Part shown: positions 34,145 to 41,724 of the stretch, piece by piece
Position numbering within the stretch: position 1 is the first letter of the stretch
Layout of the letters: each line of letters begins with the position of its first letter
Origin: SZUA-430 sp964547645
GTDB lineage: Bacteria; Pseudomonadota; Alphaproteobacteria; Micropepsales; Micropepsaceae
Direction of reading: 5' to 3'
DNA: 64,000 nucleotides
NCBI GenBank assembly: GCA_964547645.1
Contig: CAZJOM010000004.1
Location: 37,534-101,533, forward strand
Program-made: the position numbers and the translations under genes
Notes under the pieces: generated by a model
The model's database searches: none
What the model saw: the letters and a program-made list of their open reading frames with translations, nothing else
Told to the model about the DNA's origin: nothing

Positions 34145-34806
34145 GAACGTTCTGGGCGTTGTTCCGACGTGATCTTGTCCTCGGCATCCGCAACAGCGGT
34201 GGCGCCGCGCTTTCCGCCGCGTTCTTCGCGCTCATCATCGTGCTCGCGCCGCTGGGCCTCGGCCCCGATCAAGCGAATCTGAAAGCCGCCGCCCCTGGCC
34301 TGTTCTGGATCGCAGCGCTGCTTGCAACCTTGCTCGGCCTCGAGCGCATGATCCAACCGGACGTCGAGGACGGCACGCTCGATCTGTTGCGCCTGTCGCC
34401 GCTGCCGCTCGAACTCGTCGCCCTCGCGAAGATCTTCGCCCACTGGATGACCTCCGGCCTGATCATCAGCCTGCTCGCACCATTCCTGGCCCCACTGCTC
34501 AGCTTGTCAGTGGACGCAATCCCAATGCTGACGCTCAGTCTTTTCATCGGCACGCTAGGCCTCAGCGCCATCGGTGCGGCAGCGGCCGCGCTCGGCGCCA
34601 GCGTGCAACGCGGCGGCATCGTGCTGGCGATTCTCGTCCTACCGCTGAACGTACCGTTCCTGATCTTCGGCGCCGGCGCTGTCTCCGCCGCACAGGCGCA
34701 AGCAGATCCCAGCCAACCGCTGATGTTCTTAGCCGCCGCCTCGTTGCTCGCGCTTGTCGTCGGCCCAATCGCCGCCGCCGCGGCATTGCGTCTCAACGAG
34801 GACTAG
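34141..34806 (+). CDS. ccmB: Haem exporter permease CcmB
   Basis: 221 residues with six transmembrane helices. MRTFWALFRRDLVLGIRN, the LERMIQPDVEDGTLDLLR loop and LPLNVPFLIFGAGAV are CcmB signatures. It forms the membrane part of the CcmAB complex. The ATG overlaps the ccmA stop, and ccmC begins 39 bp downstream. Confidence 0.94.
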   Translation: MRTFWALFRRDLVLGIRNSGGAALSAAFFALIIVLAPLGLGPDQANLKAAAPGLFWIAALLATLLGLERMIQPDVEDGTLDLLRLSPLPLELVALAKIFAHWMTSGLIISLLAPFLAPLLSLSVDAIPMLTLSLFIGTLGLSAIGAAAAALGASVQRGGIVLAILVLPLNVPFLIFGAGAVSAAQAQADPSQPLMFLAAASLLALVVGPIAAAAALRLNED

Positions 34807-34845
34807 CCGTGGCAGACCTCAAACCCCGGAATTAGATTGCAACCC

Positions 34846-35571
34846 ATGCAAGCTTACGCCAATCCGACGCGCTTCATACGCCTCGCCCGCACGCTCACGC
34901 CGTGGACCTTGGGGCTCTCCGTCGCGCTCCTCGTCACCGGCCTCTACCTCGCGCTCTTCGTCGCTCCGCCCGACTATCAGCAAGGCGAAGCCGCGCGCAT
35001 CATGTACGTGCATGTACCCGCCGCCTGGATGGCGATGTTCGTCTACGGCTCGATGGCGCTTGCCAGTGCCGTCGCCTTCATCTGGAAACATCCGCTGGCC
35101 GACATGGCCGCAAAAGCATCCGCGCCGATCGGTTGCGTGTTCACTGGCCTCGCGCTCATTACCGGTATGCTTTGGGGCCAACCGATGTGGGGCACCTGGT
35201 GGGTCTGGGACGCGCGGCTCACCTCGGTGTTGATCCTCTTCTTCCTCTACATCGGCTATATCGTGCTCTGGAGCGCGATCGAAGAACCCACGCGCGCCGC
35301 CCGCGCCGCGCGCGTGCTGGCGTTGGTCGGTGCGATCAACATCCCGATCATCAAGTTCTCGGTCGATTGGTGGAATACGCTCCACCAAGGTGCGACCGTC
35401 TTCCGCACCGATGGCCCCAAAATGGCGGCGTCGATGCTGGTGCCGCTGCTCATAATGGCGCTCGCCTACACGGTGCTCTACATGGCACTCCTGCTGATCC
35501 GAATGCGCACGGAGGTATCGGCGCGCCGCCTGCGTACGATCCGCCTCGGCCTGGAGCCTCTTCCCGCATGA
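34846..35571 (+). CDS. ccmC: Haem-handling protein CcmC
   Basis: 241 residues, six transmembrane helices. The tryptophan-rich periplasmic motif WGTWWVWDARLT binds haem for transfer to CcmE, and conserved histidines flank it (MYVHVPAAW, and WWNTLHQGAT). ATG 34846 was chosen; a TTG nine bases earlier is possible. The stop overlaps the ccmD start. Confidence 0.95.
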   Translation: MQAYANPTRFIRLARTLTPWTLGLSVALLVTGLYLALFVAPPDYQQGEAARIMYVHVPAAWMAMFVYGSMALASAVAFIWKHPLADMAAKASAPIGCVFTGLALITGMLWGQPMWGTWWVWDARLTSVLILFFLYIGYIVLWSAIEEPTRAARAARVLALVGAINIPIIKFSVDWWNTLHQGATVFRTDGPKMAASMLVPLLIMALAYTVLYMALLLIRMRTEVSARRLRTIRLGLEPLPA

Positions 35572-35756
35572 GCGATTGGAACGCCTTCTTCGCCATGGGC
35601 GGCTACGCCGCCTTCGTCTGGCCCGCCTACGTAATCAGCGCCGTCGCCTTGATGGCGCTCTTCGTCCAAAGCTGGCGCGCCATGAAACGCGCCGAGCGCC
35701 TCGTCGAGCTCAGCGAAACCAAGCAGCCGCCAACCGCTGCCGTTAAGGCGATTTGA
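35568..35756 (+). CDS. ccmD: CcmD small membrane protein
   Basis: 62 residues. It opens MSDWNAFFAMGGYAAFVWPAY, with one transmembrane helix (about 12-35) followed by a basic stretch (RAMKRAERLVEL), the standard CcmD pattern. CcmD holds the CcmABC-CcmE complex together. The ATG overlaps the ccmC stop by 4 bp. In many Alphaproteobacteria ccmG follows at this point; here it does not. Confidence 0.9.
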   Translation: MSDWNAFFAMGGYAAFVWPAYVISAVALMALFVQSWRAMKRAERLVELSETKQPPTAAVKAI

Positions 35757-35782
35757 ACCATGCGCGCGGCAGGATCGCGCCC

Positions 35783-35998
35783 ATGGACATCAAAGGCTCA
35801 CCGCTCCAGAACGCCGCACTTGCGTTCCTAAATGAACGTCAGCCCGTGCTGCGCAAGCTTGGTCTCGGTGACTTGGCCGATCTCGCCGCTCAAAAAACAG
35901 CCGCGCCAGCGGAGCCATTGCCCAAACCGGAACCCGCGCCGCAAGCCCTTCCCGCGCGCCCGCAACGCCCAGGCTCGCAGCTCGATATCAAAGTGTGA
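35783..35998 (+). CDS. Small unknown protein downstream of ccmD
   Basis: 71 residues from ATG 35783 (a TTG at 35753 is an alternative that overlaps the ccmD stop). A short helical N-terminus (LQNAALAFLNERQPVLRKLGLGDL) is followed by a disordered Pro/Ala/Gln tail. It has no membrane segment and no family I recognise. Position in the ccm transcript is the main support. Confidence 0.5.
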   Translation: MDIKGSPLQNAALAFLNERQPVLRKLGLGDLADLAAQKTAAPAEPLPKPEPAPQALPARPQRPGSQLDIKV

Positions 35999-36022
35999 AA
36001 CTATTCGGCCGCGCCACGGCGC

Positions 36023-36508
36023 CTACCGACGCTTGCGGCTCTTCGCCTTGCCGTCTTCGTCGTCGGAGGCCTGCTTCTTCTCTTGCGCCTGAGCAATCAG
36101 CGTCAGGCACTTGATGAACTCGTTGCGCGAGCGTGCCGGCAACGCGTCCAGTATCGCGGCTTCGGACGCCTGCATCGCCGGCATCGACGTCTTCAGCGCC
36201 CGCCGTCCGGTTGTTGTGATGCGCACCGAATTCGCGCGCTGATCTTCGTCCGTCCGTTTGCGCGCCAGCAAATCCTTTTTCTGCATGCGCACGATCATGT
36301 CGGCGAGCGTCGAGCGGTCGATGCCCGTCTTTTGTACCAGCACCGTCTGGCTCACACCTTCCTCCTGGTCGACCGCATAGAGCACCGCGAACTGCCGCTG
36401 CGTCAGCCCGCCGGGTTCAAGTTCGTCCGTGTACGAATCGTTGGCGTGTTGGCTCGCGCGGCGAAGCAAGTGACTGGGCGATGTGTCCAGGTCGAAGGTC
36501 TTTGCCAT
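36023..36508 (-). CDS. MarR-family transcriptional regulator
   Basis: 161 residues. The winged helix-turn-helix (about 35-110) contains LTQRQFAVLYAVDQ and VSQTVLVQKTGIDRSTLADMI followed by the wing RKRTDEDQRANSVRITTTG. The C-terminus is lysine/arginine-rich. The ligand is unknown. It is divergent from a Nudix hydrolase gene across 132 bp, which is the likely site of any autoregulation; I saw no clear palindrome there. Confidence 0.9.
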   Translation of the reverse strand: MAKTFDLDTSPSHLLRRASQHANDSYTDELEPGGLTQRQFAVLYAVDQEEGVSQTVLVQKTGIDRSTLADMIVRMQKKDLLARKRTDEDQRANSVRITTTGRRALKTSMPAMQASEAAILDALPARSRNEFIKCLTLIAQAQEKKQASDDEDGKAKSRKRR

Positions 36509-36640
36509 TTCAAGAGCCCGATGGAATAATCGCCGGAGCGGCGTGCGGAAAATCTAAATTGCTCCGTGTCCGTATCACATTCATTTGCCACACGGAAGCG
36601 ACACAACCGGCGCACGCGCGACCGTGAGAAGAGGTCCCAG

Positions 36641-37174
36641 ATGAGCGAACGCTTACCGCCACCCCGAACATGTTGCGAGTTCGTGCGCCGCGTTCCCGAC
36701 GGGGACAATTTAGAACGCGATGTGTGCGCCAGATGTGGCCACGTCCACTACGTCAATCCCAAGATCGTGGTGGGCGCCGTTTGTTCTTGGCACGGACGAA
36801 TTCTCCTGTGCAGAAGAGCGATCGAACCGCGCAAAGGATTCTGGACGATCCCGGCGGGCTTCATGGAAGAGCGCGAGACGCCCGCCGAAGGTGCCGCGCG
36901 CGAAGCCTTCGAAGAAGCGACCGCGCGCATCGACATCGACCGCTTGCTGGCGGTGTATGCCGTGCCGCGCATCTCGCAAGTTCAATTGATTTTCCGCGCC
37001 AAACTGGCAAACGGCACATTTGCTCCGGGCACGGAAAGTCTGGAGACGTCGCTTTTCGCCTGGGAGGAGATTCCTTGGAAAGATCTCGCTTTCCCAAGCG
37101 TCTACTGGGCTCTCAACCACTACCGCGAAAGCGCCGACAAAACGGACTTCGCCCCCTTCGGCAATCCGGCGTGA
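36641..37174 (+). CDS. Nudix hydrolase with N-terminal zinc ribbon
   Basis: 177 residues. A cysteine pair near the start (Cys11/12) and Cys29-x2-Cys32 form a zinc-ribbon-like unit, followed by a Nudix fold. The Nudix box runs from Gly73 with Glu79, Arg87-Glu88 and Glu91-Glu92; the final conserved Gly of the box is a Thr. The layout resembles NADH pyrophosphatase-like and other Nudix enzymes of nucleotide sanitation. ATG 36641 follows GAGG; a longer frame to 36566 looks unlike protein. Confidence 0.85.
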   Translation: MSERLPPPRTCCEFVRRVPDGDNLERDVCARCGHVHYVNPKIVVGAVCSWHGRILLCRRAIEPRKGFWTIPAGFMEERETPAEGAAREAFEEATARIDIDRLLAVYAVPRISQVQLIFRAKLANGTFAPGTESLETSLFAWEEIPWKDLAFPSVYWALNHYRESADKTDFAPFGNPA

Positions 37175-37603
37175 TCAGCTGATCGGCTTCAGCGGCGGCT
37201 TTCCGGCGGCCTTGGCGCAGGTCGCCAGCGCCGCTTCGTCGCTGCCACCGGGCAGCGCCTCGGCGTGCGACACGGTCATCGCACCCGCAGCGCCCGGATA
37301 AAAATAGACCAGCAGCGTGCAGCTTCGCCCGCTACCGTATTGCCAAAGCTCCGCCCCGCTCTCGGTGCGCTTGAGCGACGGATCGCCCCAAGCCGAGCGC
37401 AACGCATCGCTGTTCATCCCGATCAAACCGCCCGACGACGCCGGCGCAGCCGTGACCGCCGTCACACTTGGCGCAGCGACGGCGGGCGCGACAGGCACTG
37501 CATCGTCCTTCGCAGGCCCCGTGACCACACTCGCCACGTCGTTCATCGTCTGACAGCCGGCCAAGGAAACGGCCAGCAGTGTAATCGCGGATACGCTACG
37601 CAT
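37175..37603 (-). CDS. Predicted outer-membrane or periplasmic lipoprotein
   Basis: 142 residues. The lipobox LAGC (Cys18) ends a lipoprotein signal peptide. The mature C-terminal half (LRSAWGDPSLKRTESGAELW then CTLLVYFY) resembles small SmpA/BamE-like or DUF-type lipoproteins, but I do not assign a family. Its ATG overlaps the stop of the upstream EI24 gene by one base (TGATG), so it is translationally coupled to it. Confidence 0.72.
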   Translation of the reverse strand: MRSVSAITLLAVSLAGCQTMNDVASVVTGPAKDDAVPVAPAVAAPSVTAVTAAPASSGGLIGMNSDALRSAWGDPSLKRTESGAELWQYGSGRSCTLLVYFYPGAAGAMTVSHAEALPGGSDEAALATCAKAAGKPPLKPIS

Positions 37604-38268
37604 CAGGAACTCCGGGCGAGCTTGTTGTACTCGTGCGTCATCATTGCTGCCCCGAACAGCGGCACGAAGAAGTTCAGGAACGGGATCATCGCCAGCAAGG
37701 ATATCAAGGCCCCACCGAGAAATAACCTGACACGATGGCGGCGGCGCAGCGCCTTTGCGTCCCGCGATGGCATGTGCCGCAACGCCGCCAACTCGAAGAA
37801 AGTCCGGCCGGTCAGGTAGCCGTTGACGAACAGGATGACCGCAGTGCCGACCCCTGGCGCCGCGAACTGCAACGGAAACGCGAGCAAATTCAAGACCACG
37901 CTGACCGCGGCAAAGCTCAAACCCGCAAACATCAGCTCCCCGACCGAAGCGCCTTGCTGCTGTTTGATTTGCGGGTAGTGCTTGGCCTCGACCGCGTCCG
38001 CAACACGATCGATGAAAACGCTCGCAAACATCTGTGCGACCGGTGCGCCCATGAACACAAAGGCGATGCTGAGCAGAAACCCCGAAATGATGGCGAGCGC
38101 ATCGTGCATCCAGCTCAAGCCGAAATCCGGCGCGTACCGCACGACCCATTGCAGTCCGAACAACAGGACCAAAAACAACAAGATCGTGAAGCCGACTCCA
38201 AGCCAAAGCACGCCGCGGAACTTGCGGTCGAACATCTGGCTCAACGCGGCTGCGGCACTTGAGAGCAT
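37603..38268 (-). CDS. EI24/CysZ-like membrane protein
   Basis: 221 residues with about five transmembrane helices and the EI24-domain pattern (VNGYLTGRTFFELAALRHM, then LFLGGALISLLAMIPFLNFFVPLFGAAMMTH). CysZ members take up sulfate; many alphaproteobacterial members are uncharacterised. Its stop overlaps the start of the lipoprotein gene (TGATG). It is divergent from adenosine kinase across 77 bp. Confidence 0.88.
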   Translation of the reverse strand: MLSSAAAALSQMFDRKFRGVLWLGVGFTILLFLVLLFGLQWVVRYAPDFGLSWMHDALAIISGFLLSIAFVFMGAPVAQMFASVFIDRVADAVEAKHYPQIKQQQGASVGELMFAGLSFAAVSVVLNLLAFPLQFAAPGVGTAVILFVNGYLTGRTFFELAALRHMPSRDAKALRRRHRVRLFLGGALISLLAMIPFLNFFVPLFGAAMMTHEYNKLARSS

Positions 38269-38345
38269 GCGAAAGCCCGATCCGGCGATTGTGGAAGCCC
38301 GGTCCCTGCCTATACTGCCGCGCCCAAAGGGAAAAGGACCACTTC

Positions 38346-39341
38346 ATGCGCGACGCAATGTTCGACGTTTTAGGAATCGGCCACGCGATTGTCGATGTCC
38401 TGGCGAGCACGAGCGACGCCTTCTTGACCGAACACGGCATCGGCAAGGGCACAATGACGCTGGTCGACGCCTTCCGGGCCGAGACGCTTGGCCGCACGAT
38501 GAAAAACACGGTCGAAGCCTCAGGCGGATCGGCTGCAAACACAATGGTGGGTGTTGCCTCCTTTGGCGGCAGCGCGGCCTTCATCGGCAAAGTCGACGAC
38601 GACCGTCTGGGTCAGGTTTTCGCCGAAGATATCCACAAGTCCGGTGTGCACTTCGACAGCACCCGGGCAAAGGGCGGCGTCGCTACCGCCTCTTGCCACA
38701 TTCTGGTGACGCCGGACGGTCAGCGCAGCATGAATACGTTTTTGGGCTGCGCGTCGGGAATCACCGAGGCCGATATGACGGTGCAAAAGATCGGCGCCGC
38801 CAAAGTTCTCTACGTCGAAGGCTACCTCTGGGACACACCCGGCGCGAAGGCCGCAATCCGCACCGCGATCGCTCGCGCCAAGGACGCTTCGCGTAAGGTC
38901 GCGTTCACGCTCTCCGATCCGTTCTGCGTCGGCCGCTGGCGCGATGAGTTCAAGGCGCTGCTCGCCAACGACGTCGACATTCTCTTCGCGAACGAAGCAG
39001 AAGCCAAAGCGCTCTATGAAACCGAAAACTTCGACGAAGCGTTTCAATCGATCCGCAAATGGGGCAAGACCGCCGCGATCACCCGCTCTGCACACGGCTC
39101 CGTCGTGGTCGAAGATTGGCGCGTTCACATCCTCGACGCGGAACCGGTCGCGCACGTCGTCGACACCACGGGCGCCGGTGACCAATACGCCGCCGGCTTT
39201 CTCTTCGGCTACGCCCGCGGCCTCTCGCTCGACGTCTGCGGCCGCCTCGGCGGAATAGCCGCCGCCGAAGTCATCTCCCACATGGGACCGCGCCCCGCGA
39301 CATCATACAAGTCGTTGGCAGCTGCGGCGGGGTTGCTCTGA
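38346..39341 (+). CDS. Adenosine kinase, PfkB family
   Basis: 331 residues of ribokinase/PfkB fold. The first signature is VEASGGSAANTMVGVASFGG, the second DTTGAGDQYAAGFL with the catalytic Asp of GAGD. Sequence most resembles bacterial adenosine kinases, converting adenosine to AMP in salvage; the sugar-kinase reaction remains possible. ATG 38346 follows AAAGGACC. The gene converges on hisE, and palindromic element copy B lies between. Confidence 0.87.
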   Translation: MRDAMFDVLGIGHAIVDVLASTSDAFLTEHGIGKGTMTLVDAFRAETLGRTMKNTVEASGGSAANTMVGVASFGGSAAFIGKVDDDRLGQVFAEDIHKSGVHFDSTRAKGGVATASCHILVTPDGQRSMNTFLGCASGITEADMTVQKIGAAKVLYVEGYLWDTPGAKAAIRTAIARAKDASRKVAFTLSDPFCVGRWRDEFKALLANDVDILFANEAEAKALYETENFDEAFQSIRKWGKTAAITRSAHGSVVVEDWRVHILDAEPVAHVVDTTGAGDQYAAGFLFGYARGLSLDVCGRLGGIAAAEVISHMGPRPATSYKSLAAAAGLL

Positions 39342-39362
39342 TCGACAGAGGTCGTCATCGAT

Positions 39363-39502
39363 TCAGCCTCACACAAAGCCACGAAGGGCACGAAGGCTGC
39401 ACGAAGAAGAGAATGGCGCTGCGCGCCGTTGTCTTTGGCGCGCAGCGCCATCAAGCCTTCTTCGTGTAAACTTCAAATCTTCGTGGCTTTGTGTGAGGCT
39501 GA
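39363..39502. repeat. Nested palindromic repeat element, copy B
   Basis: 140 bp. Outer stem perfect over 24 bp (39363-39386 / 39479-39502; the right arm includes CTTCGTGGCTTTGTGTGAGG, identical to copy A). Middle stem GCACGAAGAAG / CTTCTTCGTG. Inner stem perfect over 15 bp (ATGGCGCTGCGCGCC at 39413-39427 with 39437-39451). It lies between the convergent adenosine kinase and hisE genes and probably also acts as their transcription stop. Confidence 0.92.
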
Positions 39503-39530
39503 CTCAGAGCATCACCGCCACCTGAACTAA

Positions 39531-39860
39531 TTAACGCACGATCCCCTTGCGCGCGGCTTTGTCGTCGAGGCCGGAGCGGCCTTCGCGGGCGGTGATTTCG
39601 GCGTAGACATCGGCAGGATTAACCCCGGTCGCCGCCCACAGCACACACAGATGATAGAGCAGATCGGCGGACTCGCAGATTCGCTCGCGGTGGTCGCCGG
39701 ATAGCGCCGCGACCGCGACCTCGACGGCCTCCTCGCCCACCTTCTTGGCGCACTTCGGCACGCCCTCGTTGAAGAGCTTGGCGGTGTAGGACTTTGTCGG
39801 ATCGGCTGTCTTTCGCGCTGCGACCTGACTGAACAGCCGGTCGAGAGGATGCTCGCTCAT
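39531..39860 (-). CDS. hisE: Phosphoribosyl-ATP pyrophosphatase
   Basis: 109 residues. MazG-type all-alpha fold with KKVGEEAVEVAVAAL (metal-binding acidic residues) and ADLLYHLCVLW. It catalyses the second step of histidine synthesis, PR-ATP to PR-AMP. It is fused to no HisI domain, and no other his gene is in the window. ATG 39860 is the family start; the upstream frame adds 9 residues. Confidence 0.92.
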   Translation of the reverse strand: MSEHPLDRLFSQVAARKTADPTKSYTAKLFNEGVPKCAKKVGEEAVEVAVAALSGDHRERICESADLLYHLCVLWAATGVNPADVYAEITAREGRSGLDDKAARKGIVR

Positions 39861-39974
39861 GGGTGACTCGCTACTCACTGGCCGCAAGAATCGGCCAAAT
39901 TCAGGGTATCAGCCTTGAAGCCTCTGTGGCAAAGCCGCTCGCGGCTCGACGCATTCTCGTAATATAACCCGCCC

Positions 39975-40079
39975 GTGTTCGACCTTGATCTCTTAACGAT
40001 AAGCGCCTGGAGCCGCGCCGCGCTCGCCGCCTCCGTGCTGGCCGTCCTGTGGCTGGGAACGGTCTGGGCCCTCGCGTGA
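39975..40079 (+). CDS. 34-residue membrane leader peptide of the zinc-type operon
   Basis: Short frame from GTG 39975 reading FDLDLLTISAWSRAALAASV and ending LGTVWALA: one amphipathic start and one transmembrane helix (about 14-33). Its stop overlaps the GTG start of the ATPase gene (GTGA at 40076-40079), which suggests real translation and coupling. TAATATAAC, an AT-rich possible -10, lies 7-15 bases upstream of the GTG. No family recognised; short membrane frames at this position occur in my memory of other znu-like operons but I cannot verify it. Confidence 0.5.
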   Translation: MFDLDLLTISAWSRAALAASVLAVLWLGTVWALA

Positions 40080-40834
40080 GCAAAGGCGTCGCACTCCAGC
40101 TTCACGACGTGATCGTGACCTACCGGCGCGTGCCGGCGGTGCACCACGTCAGCGGCACGTTCGCAGCCGGCTCGCTGACCGCGATCGCAGGCCCGAACGG
40201 CGCCGGCAAAAGCACGTTGCTCAAAGCGTTGATGGGATTGCTCCCGATCAGCGACGGTCGCATCGACCGTGGCGGTCTCACCCCGCGCCAGTTCGCCTAT
40301 CTGCCACAGCTGCCCGAAATCGACCGCACGTTTCCGATCTCCGTTCGCCAAACGGTGCAGCTCGGCGCTTGGCCGCGCACCGGCGCCTACCGCGCAATCG
40401 GCAAGGAAGAACAAGCGCGTGCCGCCGACTGCATCGCGAAGGTGGGTCTCGGCGGCTACGCCGACGCGCCGGTTGCGGCCCTGTCCACCGGCCAATGGCA
40501 CCGCGTCCTGTTCGCCCGCCTGATCATGCAGGACGCCGCGGTGATATTACTCGACGAACCCTTCGCCGCCGTGGATGAACGCACCACATCGGACCTGATG
40601 GCGCTCGCGCGCGGTTGGCAAGACGAAGGCCGGACTGTAGTCGCCGTCCTGCACGATGTCGCCTTCATCCGCCAGCACTTCCCGCAGACCTTACTACTCG
40701 CGCGCGAGATCGTGGGCTGGGGTCCAACCGCCGAAGTCTTGTCTGCCGAGAATCTCGACCGCGCCCGCGCGATGACCGATCGTTGGGCCCGCGGCGAGCG
40801 ACACCACCATCACGACCACGCGGCCCACACATGA
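40076..40834 (+). CDS. znuC: Zinc-type ABC importer ATPase with His-rich tail
   Basis: 252 residues from GTG 40076. Walker A GPNGAGKST (about 40-48), signature LSTGQWHRV, Walker B VILLDEPFAAVD. The Q-loop and length match ZnuC/MntA-type ATPases of metal importers. The C-terminus ends RHHHHDHAAHT, a histidine-rich metal-binding tail unusual on the ATPase subunit. The overlap with the small leader frame and with the permease gene shows a tight operon. GTG 40049 is another possible start. Confidence 0.85.
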   Translation: MSKGVALQLHDVIVTYRRVPAVHHVSGTFAAGSLTAIAGPNGAGKSTLLKALMGLLPISDGRIDRGGLTPRQFAYLPQLPEIDRTFPISVRQTVQLGAWPRTGAYRAIGKEEQARAADCIAKVGLGGYADAPVAALSTGQWHRVLFARLIMQDAAVILLDEPFAAVDERTTSDLMALARGWQDEGRTVVAVLHDVAFIRQHFPQTLLLAREIVGWGPTAEVLSAENLDRARAMTDRWARGERHHHHDHAAHT

Positions 40835-41724
40835 CCGCGCTCTACGATCTCTTCATTGGCCCCTTCGCCGACTTTGAGTTCATGCGCCGCGCTTTGATCG
40901 CGTGCCTGGCGCTTGCAATCGCCGCCGGTCCTCTCGGCGTTTTCCTTGTCCTCCGCCGCATGAGCCTGATGGGCGACGCGATCGGTCATGCCGTGCTGCC
41001 AGGCGTCGCCGTCGGCTATCTGCTGAACGGCTTCTCGCTTGTGGCGATGAGCATTGGCGGCGTCTTGGCCGGTCTGATCGTGGCGCTACTCGCCGGCTTA
41101 ACCTCGCGCGCGACCGGTCAGAAAGAGGACGCGAGCCTCGCCGGTTTCTACCTAACCAGTCTCGCGCTCGGCGTGATGATCGTCTCCACCACCGGCTCGT
41201 CCGTCGACTTATTGCACATTCTTTTCGGCTCGATCCTCGCTGTCGACGACAACGGCCTGTTCTTCGTCGTCGGCGTCGCCACGCTCAGTACAGCGATCCT
41301 CGCCGTGATCTATCGCCCGCTCGTCGTCGAATGCTTCGACCCCATCTTCGCCCGCAGCGTCGGCGCACGTGGGGCCCGCGCGCACGCGATCTTCTTAGGG
41401 CTGGTGGTCCTCAACCTCGTCGCGGCTTTCCAGGCGCTTGGTACGCTCATGGCGGTCGGCCTGATGATGCTGCCCGCCCTCGCCGCCCGCTTCTGGGCGG
41501 ATGATGTCTCGCGCATCGTGCTCATCGCGGCCGCCTTTGCGATTGCCGCCAGCCTGTTCGGCCTGCTGCTCTCGTTCCACCTCGAGATCGCTTCGGGCCC
41601 CGCCATCGTCTTGACCGCAGCCGCGCTCTACCTAGTCTCGATCGTCGCCGGATCGCGCAGCGGCCTGATCGCCCGCTGGCTCCGCCGCCCGCACTACCAC
41701 GAACCGGATGAGGCCAAGCGATGA
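40831..41724 (+). CDS. znuB: Zinc-type ABC importer permease
   Basis: 297 residues, about eight transmembrane helices. RRMSLMGDAIGHAVLPGVAVGY, and later ALGTLMAVGLMMLPALAARFW, are signatures of ABC-3 (ZnuB/MntB) permeases. The short tail is His-containing (RPHYHEPDEAKR). It overlaps both neighbouring genes by 4 bp. Confidence 0.9.
   Translation: MTALYDLFIGPFADFEFMRRALIACLALAIAAGPLGVFLVLRRMSLMGDAIGHAVLPGVAVGYLLNGFSLVAMSIGGVLAGLIVALLAGLTSRATGQKEDASLAGFYLTSLALGVMIVSTTGSSVDLLHILFGSILAVDDNGLFFVVGVATLSTAILAVIYRPLVVECFDPIFARSVGARGARAHAIFLGLVVLNLVAAFQALGTLMAVGLMMLPALAARFWADDVSRIVLIAAAFAIAASLFGLLLSFHLEIASGPAIVLTAAALYLVSIVAGSRSGLIARWLRRPHYHEPDEAKR

Noticed and set aside
37175..38590. A 471-codon minus-strand frame covering the lipoprotein and EI24 genes
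   Set aside because: Only its last 142 codons are the lipoprotein; the rest is out of frame with the clear EI24 gene.
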